Assembly (NCBI GenBank): GCA_030062745.1
Contig: CP099851.1
Coordinates: 6,884,393 to 6,948,392 of the forward strand
Reading direction: 5' to 3'
Source: Capitulum mitella
Lineage: Eukaryota > Arthropoda > Thecostraca > Pollicipedomorpha > Pollicipedidae
Length of the DNA: 64,000 nucleotides
The notes below the pieces were generated by a model. That model saw only the letters and a program-made list of their open reading frames with translations. It was not told the DNA's origin and made no database searches. Positions 12,060 through 23,279 of this stretch are shown piece by piece. Each line of letters opens with the position of its first letter. Positions within the stretch are counted from its first letter, which is position 1. Made by a program: the position numbers and the translations under genes.

Positions 12060-12560
12060 CACGTGCCACGCCACGAGTCTCTTCGAAACCCATACCATAA
12101 TTTGTCGGCCGAGTCGGCGCACCCGCTGTTGCTACTTGTGTCGCGATCGGCTGGCGCGTTCGGGCGGTGGAGGCTCCGAAGCTTGGACAAGCGCACAAAC
12201 ACCTCGATCTGAACGTTTCGAGCGACCGCCATGTATAGGTCCGTGATGACTACCTTAGTGCCATTGTTTGCACAAAGGTACTAAGCGGGTGCACAGGTCT
12301 GCGTGCGATACAAAGTTCCGATTTTGACCCCAAACCACGTGCCGGTTCGCCGCTAGTCCCGCTAGTCGCCGCCACTAGTCCCCATGAGTCTTGATAATTA
12401 TGCAGAAGCCCGGCCGCGCCGCTGGCACGTACCACAGGACACGAATCACTTCCAAACGTGCACCATAATCTGCACGTCGAATCGGCGCACCTGACGGTGC
12501 CACTTTTGTCGCGGTCGGCTGGTGCATTCGAGCACAAGGCTCTCAAAAGTTTGGAATTGA
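12060..12560. repeat. Tandem duplication with ~366-bp period
   Basis: The stretch at about 12062-12190 recurs, diverged, at about 12428-12555. Shared phrases include CATAATYTGC, TCGGCGCACC, GTCGCGRTCGGCTGG and the ending AGYTTGGA. The offset is close to 366 bp. Reading frames in it differ between units, so it does not look coding. Confidence 0.6.
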
Positions 12561-12739
12561 TGGGCAGGAGCACGTGAAGCAAGGCAGTCGATATATGTTA
12601 CTGCCTTGCACGTCCAATGACCAGGACCGAACAGTAGGTCTTGACCAGTCTTGTAGGTGCCCGTTTGACGAATCTTGCAGGTCTCAACCAAAATTATAGG
12701 TGACCATGACTTAGAAAGTAAAATCACAAACGTCATCCA

Positions 12740-12900
12740 GCAGGGACGCAGCCAGGATTTTCTTAACGGGATGGGGGCTCGACGCTCAGGATGAACTGAA
12801 ATCATGTGAAAGCCATCTGCTGCGAAGACGATGTGCAATGGTTTTCACAAGAATGCAGGCCTAAGGGGGGAAATCCCCCCCCCCCTTTGACTGCACCGGT
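12740..12900 (+). mobile_element. hAT-type MITE, copy 2 (161 bp) with exact 8-bp target duplication
   Basis: This is the sister of the element at 1544-1706. It starts GCAGGGACGCAGCCAGGA and ends CCCTTTGACTGCACCGGT. It is flanked by a perfect 8-bp duplication, GTCATCCA, at 12732-12739 and 12901-12908. The exact duplication makes this the best-defined short element in the window and supports assignment to hAT. Confidence 0.85.
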
Positions 12901-12974
12901 GTCATCCAAGGCAAGCAACATTTCGATCATCAGATGCCATCAGGTCAGATGCCATGCGTGTGACCGTACAACTT

Positions 12975-13095
12975 ATTAGACTTGGGATCCTCCGTTTGCA
13001 GAAAGCCTTGGGGTCAAAATCAAAGCTGTTTAGTACCCTTATCTAAATAATGGTGCTAATCTAGGACTTCCCGCAAACGGAGTATCCCAAGTCTA
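12975..13095. mobile_element. Small hairpin MITE (121 bp)
   Basis: The ends are inverted repeats of about 29 bp: TAGACTTGGGATCCTCCG on the left pairs with the reverse complement of CGGAGTATCCCAAGTCTA on the right. The element is flanked by ACAACTT on both sides (12968-12974 and 13096-13102). Its right flank continues directly into the third copy of the ~330-bp repeat. Confidence 0.75.
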
Positions 13096-13660
13096 ACAAC
13101 TTGCACGCTCACATGGATGGCATCTGGCCACTGATGGCTTAAACATTGCTTGATATAGATGGCGTTCGTGATTTTGCCACTAGTCTGACACAAATTTGAC
13201 ACCTTTGCAGCCCTGCAGAAAATTTGGCGCCTCCAACATCAACGGCTCCCAAACCAGAGGCCTGCATGGCAAAGCGGTATACCTCAGCACTTGTGCCCCG
13301 TACGCTGAAGCTGAAGCTGTTGACATACAAAACGGCCGCATGTATCGAATACCAATAAAATGTGCTCCTGCACGCCCATTTTCAGCATTCCAGCGGCATT
13401 AGTTTTCCGGCAGTGACGGAGGGGTGTTAATCGTCTAAGCGCCAAGCGCTTCACGTGCAAGTTGTACTGCCGTTTCATCCTAGATCCACCAAAATTGGTC
13501 GTCCAGTTGCCCTTCTGGCTTTCCAATTCATCATCGCGTCAAACTGCGCCGCTTGCGTCCCGGGAATCGGCCTATGATAAACACAGGGTGTAAGAAACCC
13601 GCACGCGCCCTGCACGTTACGCGCCGCACCCTACTTATTAAGGGGGTACCGATAGAAAGC
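13095..13660 (+). repeat. Third copy of the 7560-8410 repeat
   Basis: The block GCACGCTCACATGG...GGCGCCTCCA...CAACGG... followed by the tail with CTTCACGTGCAAGTTG and CGCACCCT aligns with 7884-8400 in the same orientation. No protein is recognisable. Confidence 0.65.
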
Positions 13661-14284
13661 CATGCTGCTGATCTATCTACCCACTAAATTTCAGCCGCTT
13701 AGGTCAGTGCTTCTAGCACACACTTGGTACATTTCTAGACTTATACCAAAATATTAAGACTAAATTTGGTTCTAGCCTTTGTCTAGTATCCAGGCCGAAC
13801 ATCGCGATAGAAAAATCGTAATCTGAAGTCCAACATCAAGTTCTAGATGCCCTTCTGTGTTTATCTACGGCGTTCGCGTTTATGTTTTCGGTCGGAGGCA
13901 TGAACTGGTAGAGAATTGCAAGTGGTAACTGTAGTTACCAAGAGGCAGATACGTAGAAAAAAACGAATTGTTTTTATGCGTAACATGGCGGCGGCTTGAG
14001 TTCAGTCTATTTGTAAGGGAGAAGCAAACAGCAATGTCTATCGACCGCAGTGTATGTTCACTGACTCCTTGGTCCTAGCAATGTGTGTTGCGGCCATCAC
14101 CCGAGCTCGTGGCTCTTGTCTGCGTGTCGCTGGCAGCTGTGCTGATCCACCGTGATGTCACCAATAATCCCGAGCTGTGAGCCTGAGGATCGGGAACTGG
14201 GGACTCCCCCCCCCCCTCCCTGACGCGCTCCGGAATTTGGAAGACGCTTTAGCTCGGCACTAGAAGGAATACCTCTCATTGACT

Positions 14285-14425
14285 TCCCTGCCGACTCACC
14301 ACCACCACTCACTACCACTAACTTACCGCCACCCCATCATCGATTCACCGCCATGGTCTCACCAACACTGACTCACCACCGCCGACTCGTATTCGCTGAC
14401 TCATTGCCACCGGCTCACCACAACT
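14285..14425. repeat. Degenerate CACCRCCGACT minisatellite
   Basis: Short units built on ACTCACCACC, GACTCACCACCGCC and TTCACCGCCA repeat about eight times. It is non-coding as far as I can see. Confidence 0.55.
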
Positions 14426-15237
14426 GAAAGATGACTTCATGCAACCTACGACGATTATGCTGAAAGAGTGACTAACTCCCCAGTCACCAGGGAGTCCCCG
14501 TGACAACAACCTCTGTGATTTTGTTTTTTATAGTCCGGGTGAAAGTGACTTCTAGCTGAATGACAGGAATAACCTTGTAGAGTTTGCAACAGTAGCGATG
14601 ACATGCACGAAGCCTTTGCAGAATATTAGTTCGCAGGTCCTAACATTTTGCTGTCCCGTACAGACACGTGCCGGGATCCCGATGAAATTCAGATCCTCCT
14701 CGTCTTGCGTCTGATTCTAAGTTGACCAGGGTAAGAATTCCGCCACTTGGACACCGCTTCGTTCCGGAGGGACATGACCTTTCCGAAATGACGCAATGAT
14801 CCGCCCAGGTCAACGAGGTGTTGAATACATCACGGGGAAAACCCGCATTCCGTCGCGACCCAAGTATGTGTCTGGTCCTGTACATCAACGCTTTTCATCA
14901 CTGTATACATTCAAGGAACAAACGGCCTTCAGTATAGCGGGAGACAATGCACTGTTATATAAATCAGTTACGGATCAAAAATATATTGGACTCAACGCCT
15001 CGGCCAAAGGCCATCGTCATGAGTAATCTAAAGCAGGAAGTCACAGTTCAAAGCACGTGGAAAAAAATACGTGTGACAAACAGAAAAGCTACCTCGAGTG
15101 CTGCAGACGAACAAAAACAACGAATATGACATTACCGTAAAGCACTGCGAGCAGTCAAAAGGGCCCAGCTTTGCTCCTGCCCGAAGTAACGAGGAATCCC
15201 GCTAAAACTAGAGCCTTTGAACGACACGAAGAACCAG

Positions 15238-15303
15238 AGTTTATGTTTATGATATGTTTATGTGATATGATATGTTTATGTGATATGATATGATATGTTT
15301 ATG
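15238..15303. repeat. GATATGTTTATGT simple repeat at the LINE 5' edge
   Basis: Units of GATATGTTTATGT alternate with GATAT and abut the first recognisable LINE sequence. This is probably the target-side boundary of the truncated LINE. Confidence 0.6.
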
Positions 15304-15349
15304 GTTTACGAACTACGCAGCTGACGAATGAGCTATGACAGGCCGCCCC

Positions 15350-16521
15350 AAATGCCGACGAGGAGATTGTAGATGGAGTGTCCGAGTTTGGTGTGACGGA
15401 CGCCCGTCGCATGAAGGTCAGACGGGAGGGACGTCTCTGTCCCACAGATGACATTGTGCTTGCGTTTAACCGACCTGACCTACCTGCTGATGTAGCCGTT
15501 GGATACCTGAGGGTCAAAGTCCGACTGTTCATTCCAAACCCCATGCGTTGCAACCAGTGCCAGCGCTTCGGCCACACCAAACCGTATTGCAACCCCCCCA
15601 CCTTGTATGTAGTGTTTGTGCATCAACCGAGCACCTTGCTGATGCTTGTGAAAATTATGCCCCACGCTGTGCCAGCTGTGGACCAGCGCAGTCGCCACAT
15701 ACGTCCTTCGACAGGACTTGTCCTGTTTATATCAAAGAAAAAGAAATACTGGCAATAAAATGTTCTCGTAATGCCTCCTTCCAAGAGGCAAGAGACTTAT
15801 ACAATGACACGCATCTAAAGTCGTTTTACGCCGCGAAGGTGAAGACTGTTGTACCGGCGAAGCAGTCTGAGCAGATGACGTTGCCACAACTGGTGAACCT
15901 TTTGAAGCATTACGGCCTTGCCGTCGTACCTGCGCCCCCTGCACCGACCACGTCCTTGGGATCCCCGACGCCTCCTGCGCCCGCTTCCTCGGTGGTGTCC
16001 ACGGTCCTGGACGTTCCGTCGGCCGGGGACAGTGGGTGGACCGTGGTCCGGCGGGGTCGGGGCCCCGCTCTTCTCCGGCGCGGAGCGGCTCCCCACCGGG
16101 ACCTGTTGCGTCCCCTGCGCCCGTACCGCCCACGCCGCCACCTGCCGCGGCCTCGAGACGCTCCCCGGTGACCGCTCCGTCGGGGACGCAGCTCTCGGGC
16201 GGGGCTTCCCGTCCTGGGGCGCCGCGGAGTACGGGTGTCACCGTGCGCCCGGGAGCTCCGGGTCTAGGGGCTGCGGGTCGCGCGGCCCGGGGCGCGGGGC
16301 CGACGGTTGCGCCGGCCCGGGCCCATCCGTCGCCGTCTGGCGATGGCGCGGCCATGGGCCCACCCCCTGCTCCGGCGCGGGGTGAGGCGGCGTCTTCCTC
16401 CCCGGCCGCGGGCCGGACAAGAAAACGCCCTTCGCCATGGCCTGTGTTCCCGACGAACGGGGACAGGGCCAAGGTGCACGGCAGTTCTGCGGAAGCTCGT
16501 CCACCCACGGGAGGGTCATGA
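15350..16521 (+). pseudogene. LINE ORF1 (zinc-knuckle nucleic-acid-binding protein), broken
   Basis: ORF1 proteins bind the element's RNA. The reading begins mid-protein (EEIVDGVSEFGVTDARR) and runs to a zinc knuckle CNQCQRFGHTKPYC (about 15549-15590). In another frame it continues into CSVCASTEHLADAC and CASCGPAQSPHTSFDRTC, giving three CCHC-like units. A proline/arginine-rich tail ends at 16521. The frame changes next to a C-run near 15595 and again near 16060 in a G/C-run. The minus-strand 258-codon frame over this region is a by-product of high GC. Confidence 0.8.
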
Positions 16522-16697
16522 CCGTGGAAAAGGGCTGACCACTACTTTTGAACACTTTAACCTTTCACATGCAGTGACTGTTTTAGTTTTCCTGCAGGTG
16601 CTGATGCTTCGCTTAAATCCCTTAAATAAATAAATGCAATACTGAAATCCCCTTAACACGTTGTGTTTTAACGCCCTTTTAACCCGACCTTATATAG

Positions 16698-19600
16698 GTC
16701 ATTTTACAGTGGAACTGTAGAGGTGTTCGGTCAAGCGCCACTGATCTGCAGGCTATTCTGAGACGACATTGCCCATTTGCTGTTGGTTTCCAGGAGACAA
16801 AACTGGTACCGAATACTTGTTTTAGCCTCAAGGGATACAGCACATTTCGTCGTAACGAGCCAGTCGACACCGTTGCGCACGGTGGGGTCCTGCTAGCAGT
16901 TCACCATGGTGTTCCCACCCAGCGGCTCGACGTGCGCTCAGATGTGCAGGCTGCTACAGTGAGGGTGCACTTGGGATGCCGTGAAATAACACTGTGTTTA
17001 GTGTATTTGGCGCCTGGTTCTGTTTTTCCTTCGTTCGAGCTTCGGCGTCTGATTGCAGAGCTGCCTGCACCTCTCCTGCTTTTAGGTGACTTAAATGCTC
17101 ACCATACTAATTGGGGTTGTGACAACACCGACATACGTGGTCGACTTTTAGAACGCCTCTTGAACGACAAATCGCTATGCCTTTTGAACAGTGGAGCCAA
17201 AACACATTTTACTTTGCCTACCGGACAAACATCGGCTCTAGACCTCAGCAGCTGTACCCCACAGATGATGCAATACGTTACGTGGTCGGTGGATGACGAC
17301 CCACGCGGAAACAATCACTTTCCAGTATGGCTCTACTATAAGGACGGCGCCGTGCTTGGCTCAAAGCCACCACGGTGGTTGCTTCGACATGATGACTGAG
17401 GCCTGTTTGAGGAACAGATTGAATTGGCCGTGCGTTCGCGTCAGCCGGAGGAGGGGCCGATGTCGGTGGACGAATTTACCGAGATTATCGTGCAGTCAGC
17501 CGGACAAAGCATCCCCAAACATCTGGTGCTCCTCGCCGCCCACCAGTGCCATGGTGAACGAAAGCGTGTGGAGACGCCATTCGTACACGCAGACGAGCTT
17601 ACAGGGCATTCGATCGTTGTAGTACACTTGATAACCTGATCGCTTTTAGACAAGCGAGGGCCTCGGCACGTCGTGTTCTCTTGGAGGCGAAACGGCGGTC
17701 ATGGCGAGAGCATGTGGGCGGCCTGAACCGCTCCACCCGCACTTCGGAAGTCTGGGACCGCATCAAGAGGATAGCGGGCCGACATTGCTCTAAGCCGCCG
17801 CCCGTCCTGCGCGTGCTCGGCCATGACGTGTTTCACCCTGCTGACGTTGCCAACGAGATCGGCCGCGCCCTCGCAGAGCGCTGCCGGGGTGGCGGCGCCG
17901 ATCCTGAGTTTGTACGCCACAAAACTCGCTGTGAGCGGTCGCTAGTGAACTTTTATACCTCTGAACGGCACTCCTATAACGAACCCTTCATGATGACCGA
18001 ACTCAGATCAGCATTATCGTCCTTACGCAGTGTGTTGGAGGGCCCAGACGAAGTACATAACGATATGCTTAGACACCTTCCACATTGCGCGGTTGAGACA
18101 TTGTTGACTATGTTCAACGCGATTTGGACCAATGGCGAGTTCCTGTTGGCCTGGCGAGAGGCCATCGTCATCCCACACCAAGCCCGGCAAGAGTGGTTTA
18201 AACCCTCTTGATTATCGTCCCATATCTTTGACATCATCCTTGTGCAAACTTTTGGAGAAAATGGTTAACCTCCGCCTGACCTGGTTTTTTGAGAACAACG
18301 TGTTTGACAATGCTCAGTGCGGTCTCAGGAAAACCGTAGTACTGTCGGCCACCTGTTAGCCTTCGACACTGCAGCGTCATGGCTAAAAGGTGGTGGCTGT
18401 GTTGTTGCTTGCTAAGTGTTGTTTTTCGGGAACGACGTCATGTGGGAGGTGTGTTTTTTGACATTGAGGATGCATACGACACGACGTGGCGACACGGCAT
18501 TCTCTTAAAGGCTGTTGGGAAAGGTATTCGTGGTCGTATGGGCGTCTTTTTACAGAACCACTTAGATGACCGTTTTTTCCGTGTTCGTGTAGGAAACCAC
18601 TTTTCTGACCGGTTTCTGCAAGTGAACGGCGTGCCTCAGGGTGGTGTGTTAAGTGTGACACTTTTTGCCATTATGATGAACGGTGTGGTAGACAGACTGC
18701 CTCGCTCTGTAGGACGTTCACTGTTAGTCGACGATCTCGCAATATGGTGTAAGGCGTCCAGTGCTATCTCGATGGAGAGACAGTTGCAGTTGTCTGTCGG
18801 CCACTTGGAGAAGTGGAGCCTGGCAAATGGCTCCCGTTTTTCGACGTCAAAAACAGCTGCGTGCCACTTTTGCCGCTCTCGACGTGGCTGTCCTGCTTTA
18901 TCTGTGCAATTGTACGGTAAACTGATTCCGTCGGAGCCAGTAGTGCGGTTTCTTGGACTGGAGTTTGACAAGCGATTGACGTACAGGGAATATTTTAAAT
19001 CCCTGCGTGAGAAGTGTTTTAACTCACTGAACGTTTTAAAATGTGTCGCAGGTACATCTTACGGTGCGGACAGAATGACGTTGCTTTGTCTATACAGATC
19101 CCTGATTCGCTCTAAGTTGGACTATGCTTGTTTTGTGTATGACTGTATGCGACTCCAGGAAGCGTACGTTGGACACAGTGCACAACTCTGCCTTGCGCAT
19201 TGCTACGGGTGCCTTCAGAACGTCTCCCAACGCTAGTATCTTGGTGGAAGCTAACGAGCCACCTCTGACTTTGCGACGGAAGGTGCTCGGGCGCGGTATG
19301 CATGCAAATTAGCTCAGTTCCCTGACCACCCGACGTATAAAGCGGTGTTTTCTTCCAGCACAATAGCCCTGTTTCGCACCGGACGATCTCTGAAAGCCAC
19401 TCCTTTCTGTGTGAGGGTCCATGACCCCTTAATTGAGAGCGGTGTGCGACTGAGGTCCGTGGCACGTTCTCATCATCTAGACATACCTCCTTGGGAACTC
19501 GTGTCCCCTGCGGTCGACGTATCTTTAGCTCAGAACCGGAAGCGTGACGTGGCCCCGGAGGAGTTACGATGCAGAGCACTGGAGGACATGGCATCCTACG

Positions 19601-20367
19601 ATGGCCATATGACTGCGATCACCGATGGATCGAGGACGGAGGCTGGTGTGGGCTGTGCTTTCGTGTGTGTCCCCCACACTCGGTCCTTTACTTTGCCACC
19701 CCATGCACCGGTTTATACGTCGGAACTTGTAGCTATTGGCAAGGCGCTCTGTTTTATTCAGGCTAGCGACGATGGTTTTTACGTACTTTTTACAGACTCG
19801 CTGAGCAGCTTTTTAGCGCTGAAGTGTTTTTATCCGCGTCTTCCCCTTATACAGGATATTTTAACATGACTGACAGCGTTAGACCGACTTGGAAAGAGAG
19901 TGACGTTCTGCTGCATCCCAAGCCACGTGGGGATATCTGGCAACGAACGAGCAGATGCAGCCGCGAAGCGTGCGTCACGCATGTGTGTCACGCGACGAAT
20001 GTCATTGCCTGCCAAGGACTTTTATCCTGTGTTTTCGTCGTGCATGTATGACTTGTGGCAGCGTGAGTGGGATGCACTCGGTCCGAATAAGCTTAAAACT
20101 ATTAAACCCCGCCTAGGAACTTGGGTCTCAAGTTCACGCGAAAACCGGCGAGGGGAAGTGATTCTCTGCCGTTTGCGCCTGGGCCACACACACGTAACGC
20201 ATCACCATCTCTTGAAGGGCGAAGGGAGAGGGATGTGCCCCCGCTGCAGTGAGCCCCTGACTGTGCACCATGTGCTGATCACATGCAATGGTTTGATTTC
20301 AGAGCATTTGCGGCACTTTGGGCACAGTGCGACACCTCGCACTTTGCTGGATTTGCTGGGTCGATGA
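16698..20367 (+). pseudogene. LINE ORF2: APE endonuclease, reverse transcriptase, RNase H; broken
   Basis: ORF2 would nick the target and reverse-transcribe the element RNA. The endonuclease spans about 16707-17340: QWNCRG, QETKL, GDLNAHHTNWG, SALDLS and a final NHFPV, where SDHxP is usual. The reverse transcriptase spans about 18050-18960: YRPISLTS, FFDIEDAYDTTWRHGI, NGVPQGGVLS, and LLVDDLAIW as the catalytic box. RNase H spans about 19600-19980: TDGSRTEAGVG, SELVAI, TDSLSSF and GNERADAAAKRA. A C-terminal CPRCSEPLTVHHVLITC closes it at 20230-20290. An in-frame TGA lies at 17397-17399, and the frame changes near 17620, 18170, 18355, 19130, 19330 and 19880. There is no clear ATG for ORF2. Confidence 0.85.
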
Positions 20368-20639
20368 GTCCCGTTTTATAGAGACGGGACAGTAGTTCCG
20401 GTTTTTATCGGATGTCGGTTTTTCTGCGGTGTTTGCACCCTACTGGTCACATGTGTTTTGTTTTGTGTATGCTCTTGAAGGGAACTTCTTTGTCTTGACA
20501 TAATTGCGCTATATTACGCCGTCGAATTATGTTAATCGTCGTGACTCTTGTTAATGGAGCTACTTAGACAAGTTATCGGCGCCGAATGACCCTGTAGTCG
20601 GTGCGCTCCTAAGCCCCCATAACCAACGAACAAGCCGCC

Positions 20640-22500
20640 TCCACCCCTTCATCAGCTGACGCATCCTTCAAGGTCATTTGCAGTGCGACCCACCGGCTCG
20701 CAACACCAGTTCCGGGATAGACCTGCAGGCCCGGCGGCAGATCTTTGCTGAGGAAGGACTGTCACACAGCTGATGCGCGTGTGTCGCTGTCAGGTCCGTT
20801 TTGCTGGCGGCATTCAGATGAAGTGCGGGTCGCCGATGGGCACAGCCACAAGCCGTGGGAAAAGCATACACGGCGTGTTTGAACTGAAACTTCCGAAGAC
20901 TCAGCTAATTAAATGGCACCATGTCACAGTGTCATCAGGAGAAACTGAACGGAATTGGCTGCAGGTTCTACGATACGGAACAATTTTGTTCTGGACGGGG
21001 TGCCGCGGTCACGAGTTGCAGCTGCGACAGACAGCTCCGTCACCGCAGTGAGCGTTTGTGAGTGTCGTCATCGGGGCAACAGGCGCCCAGTGGTGCGTGT
21101 CTCTGGCAATGTCCATTGAGACGAATTTCAGCGGCAGCCTGCGGTCTACAGGTATAAACGTAGAGGAAGCGTAGTTACTGTAGCAGTGGTTACGCTTATG
21201 TGCAATGAGTACTGAGTACAAATTGTTGCGGATCTTGGCGAAGGAAAATTGTAGTATTGTCTTCATTCCAATCGTTTGCTTTTGTTTTTCTATAAACGTA
21301 CGTCCCTGAACAAGACGGCAAATGTACGCGTGCGCAAAACACCCCCACGGACCCTCTGGTACACTGCGGTCCGCAACAGTTGAGATCTATTTGGTCACTT
21401 TTCAATGGTGGACATCCCCATGACAATGCCTATGAGCACAAGTGCAAAAGCAATGCCATTGCGCCTGGGTGCATTGCCATGGAGTGTACTGGACATTCAC
21501 TGTCTCACGTGCGCTGAACACTGTCTCACCACAGTGTTAAATACGCGTGAAATGTTGCCGGAAGTGTGGCTGGCTCGCCCCTGCTCTCCGGTTTTCTTCA
21601 CCCGGGCCTCCCCGACCTGAGGACTGGAGACGCCATTGCTCCAGCCTCCGGCCACGGGCCAATGGGAGGCCCGTCGCAGGACAGAGGCCGCGGAGAACCG
21701 GATCGCCGTGCGCCAACGTCCACCCGCTCACTTATCAAGATGGGACGGCGGGGTGTTGTACTCTGTGTGTCTGGTCTCTGCTCGCTGGTGGCAGTCTTGC
21801 AAGGACAGAGTAAGTGGAGAGTGTAGGCTCAGGGTTTCGGTTTTGCATGGGGTGTTTTCCGTGCGAGGGCTCGATGGCTTCGTGTGCAATTTGACATTCC
21901 ATTCTATGTGAGACTGTTAATGCTAATCGCTGGTGCTGGCTACCTCGCCACCATTTTTAATCTTACAACATTCACACGAAACTTGCTACTGGGATGCTGA
22001 GATGTAGCGAAAGCACGATTTCATCATGTCCAACGTTCGTTTACCAAGTCCAATTACCGCTTCGTCCTTCGGGTATCCTTTTGGCCGGAGCACGCGCCAT
22101 AGGCGGCGGAACAAGGGAAACGGGGGCTTCGTGCTCCCCTTCCCTTAAATGGCGACATCTAACATTGACCATTTGGCGTTGCATGGAAAAAAGTGGCTAG
22201 AAAGGTAGCCAGTGCCCCCTGCTGGACAGCGTTCCGTGGTACGGAATATGGTAATGGTAATGGTACGGTATGGTTATGGTATGTGGCTGGTTCGCTCTTA
22301 ATGGTACGCGACCTGCTTGATATTTGAAACATGGTACTCGCCCTTAGCTTCGGCGATCGCTGCTACATATTGACTGGACTCATGCCGCTCAAGCAAATAG
22401 AATTTCGCACTGTGCACGTCCCGGAGTCGATTGAGAAAACGCATTCCAGTGAACAGGCATTAACTGGAGCAACAGCGCATCCAAGAGTTTCTGAAGATTT
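20640..22500. other. Gene-free stretch
   Basis: Several open frames of 60-90 codons occur (for example 20773-21051 and 21547-21911), but none resembles a known protein. I found no splice-site pairs joining them and no repeat structure. There is no supported feature. Confidence 0.4.
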
Positions 22501-22517
22501 TCTTCTTTCAAGATTCG

Positions 22518-22518
<1 letters not shown>

Positions 22519-22561
<43 letters not shown>

Positions 22562-22681
22562 TGTGTGTGTGTGTGTGCGTGTGCGTGTGCGTGTGCGTGT
22601 GCGTGTGCGTGTGCGTGTGCGTGTGCGTGTGCGTGTGCGTGTGCGTGTGCGTGTGCGTGTGCGTGTGCGTGTGTGTGTGTG

Positions 22682-22714
<33 letters not shown>

Positions 22715-22760
22715 GTGTCTACATAACGGTAGAAAACAGAAGAAAACGCCGAGCAACGTA

Positions 22761-22854
<94 letters not shown>

Positions 22855-23015
22855 TGTATGTATGTATGTATGTATGTATGTATGTATGTATGTATGTATG
22901 TATGTATGTATGTATGTATGTAGATCACAAATGTATTTGAGAGCGAACAGTTTTGGTTCCATTTCTCACTTTCGGGTATTCGTTTTCTGCTGTTGTCTTT
23001 TTCCGTTTTCTACCG

Positions 23016-23084
<69 letters not shown>
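22519..23084. repeat. Compound microsatellite (TA)n-(GTGTGC)n-(TGCC)n-(TA)n-(TATG)n-(TA)n
   Basis: In order: (TA)n 22519-22558; (GT)n passing into (GTGTGC)n to about 22680; (TGCC)n 22681-22711; (TA)n 22769-22827; (TATG)n 22827-22921; (TA)n about 23017-23084. The long frames on both strands here are translations of the repeat, not genes. The phrase CGTTTTCTACCGTTATATA flanks one TA tract and its reverse complement flanks another, so the tracts probably expanded inside a duplicated, inverted unit. Confidence 0.97.
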
Positions 23085-23090
<6 letters not shown>

Positions 23091-23279
23091 CACGTTTATA
23101 TTTACACATAATATATTGTCCATTAGTGCATTTCAGAGCGAACAGTTTTCATTTCATTCCTCACTTCCGGGAACGCGTTTTCTACCGTTGCCTTGTTACG
23201 TAATACATATAGTACATCGGCGGGCAATTACAAGCTGTTATAGAATACCACGTCATTTGATGCTGTCCAAGGCATGTTC

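Larger units (their letters stand above)
15300..20630 (+). mobile_element. LINE (non-LTR) retrotransposon of the I type, 5'-truncated and decayed
   Basis: This 5.3-kb non-LTR element has ORF1 (15350-16521) and ORF2 (16698-20367) in the usual order. ORF2 carries endonuclease, reverse transcriptase, RNase H and a C-terminal cysteine/histidine segment. APE endonuclease plus RNase H, with zinc-knuckle ORF1, is the layout of I-group elements. The N-terminal half of ORF1 is missing. The 3' end is placed near 20630, where the tail ends in CCCCCATAACCAAC, a form common in arthropod LINEs of this group. At least ten frame or stop changes make it inactive. I saw no second copy in the window. Confidence 0.88.

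Noticed and set aside
15732-16508. 258-codon minus-strand frame
   Set aside because: It is the mirror of the Pro/Arg-rich tail of LINE ORF1, which has recognisable zinc knuckles on the plus strand.
22363-22962. Long frames of repeated Thr-His, Tyr-Ile, Cys-Val or Arg-Val
   Set aside because: These are translations of the compound microsatellite.
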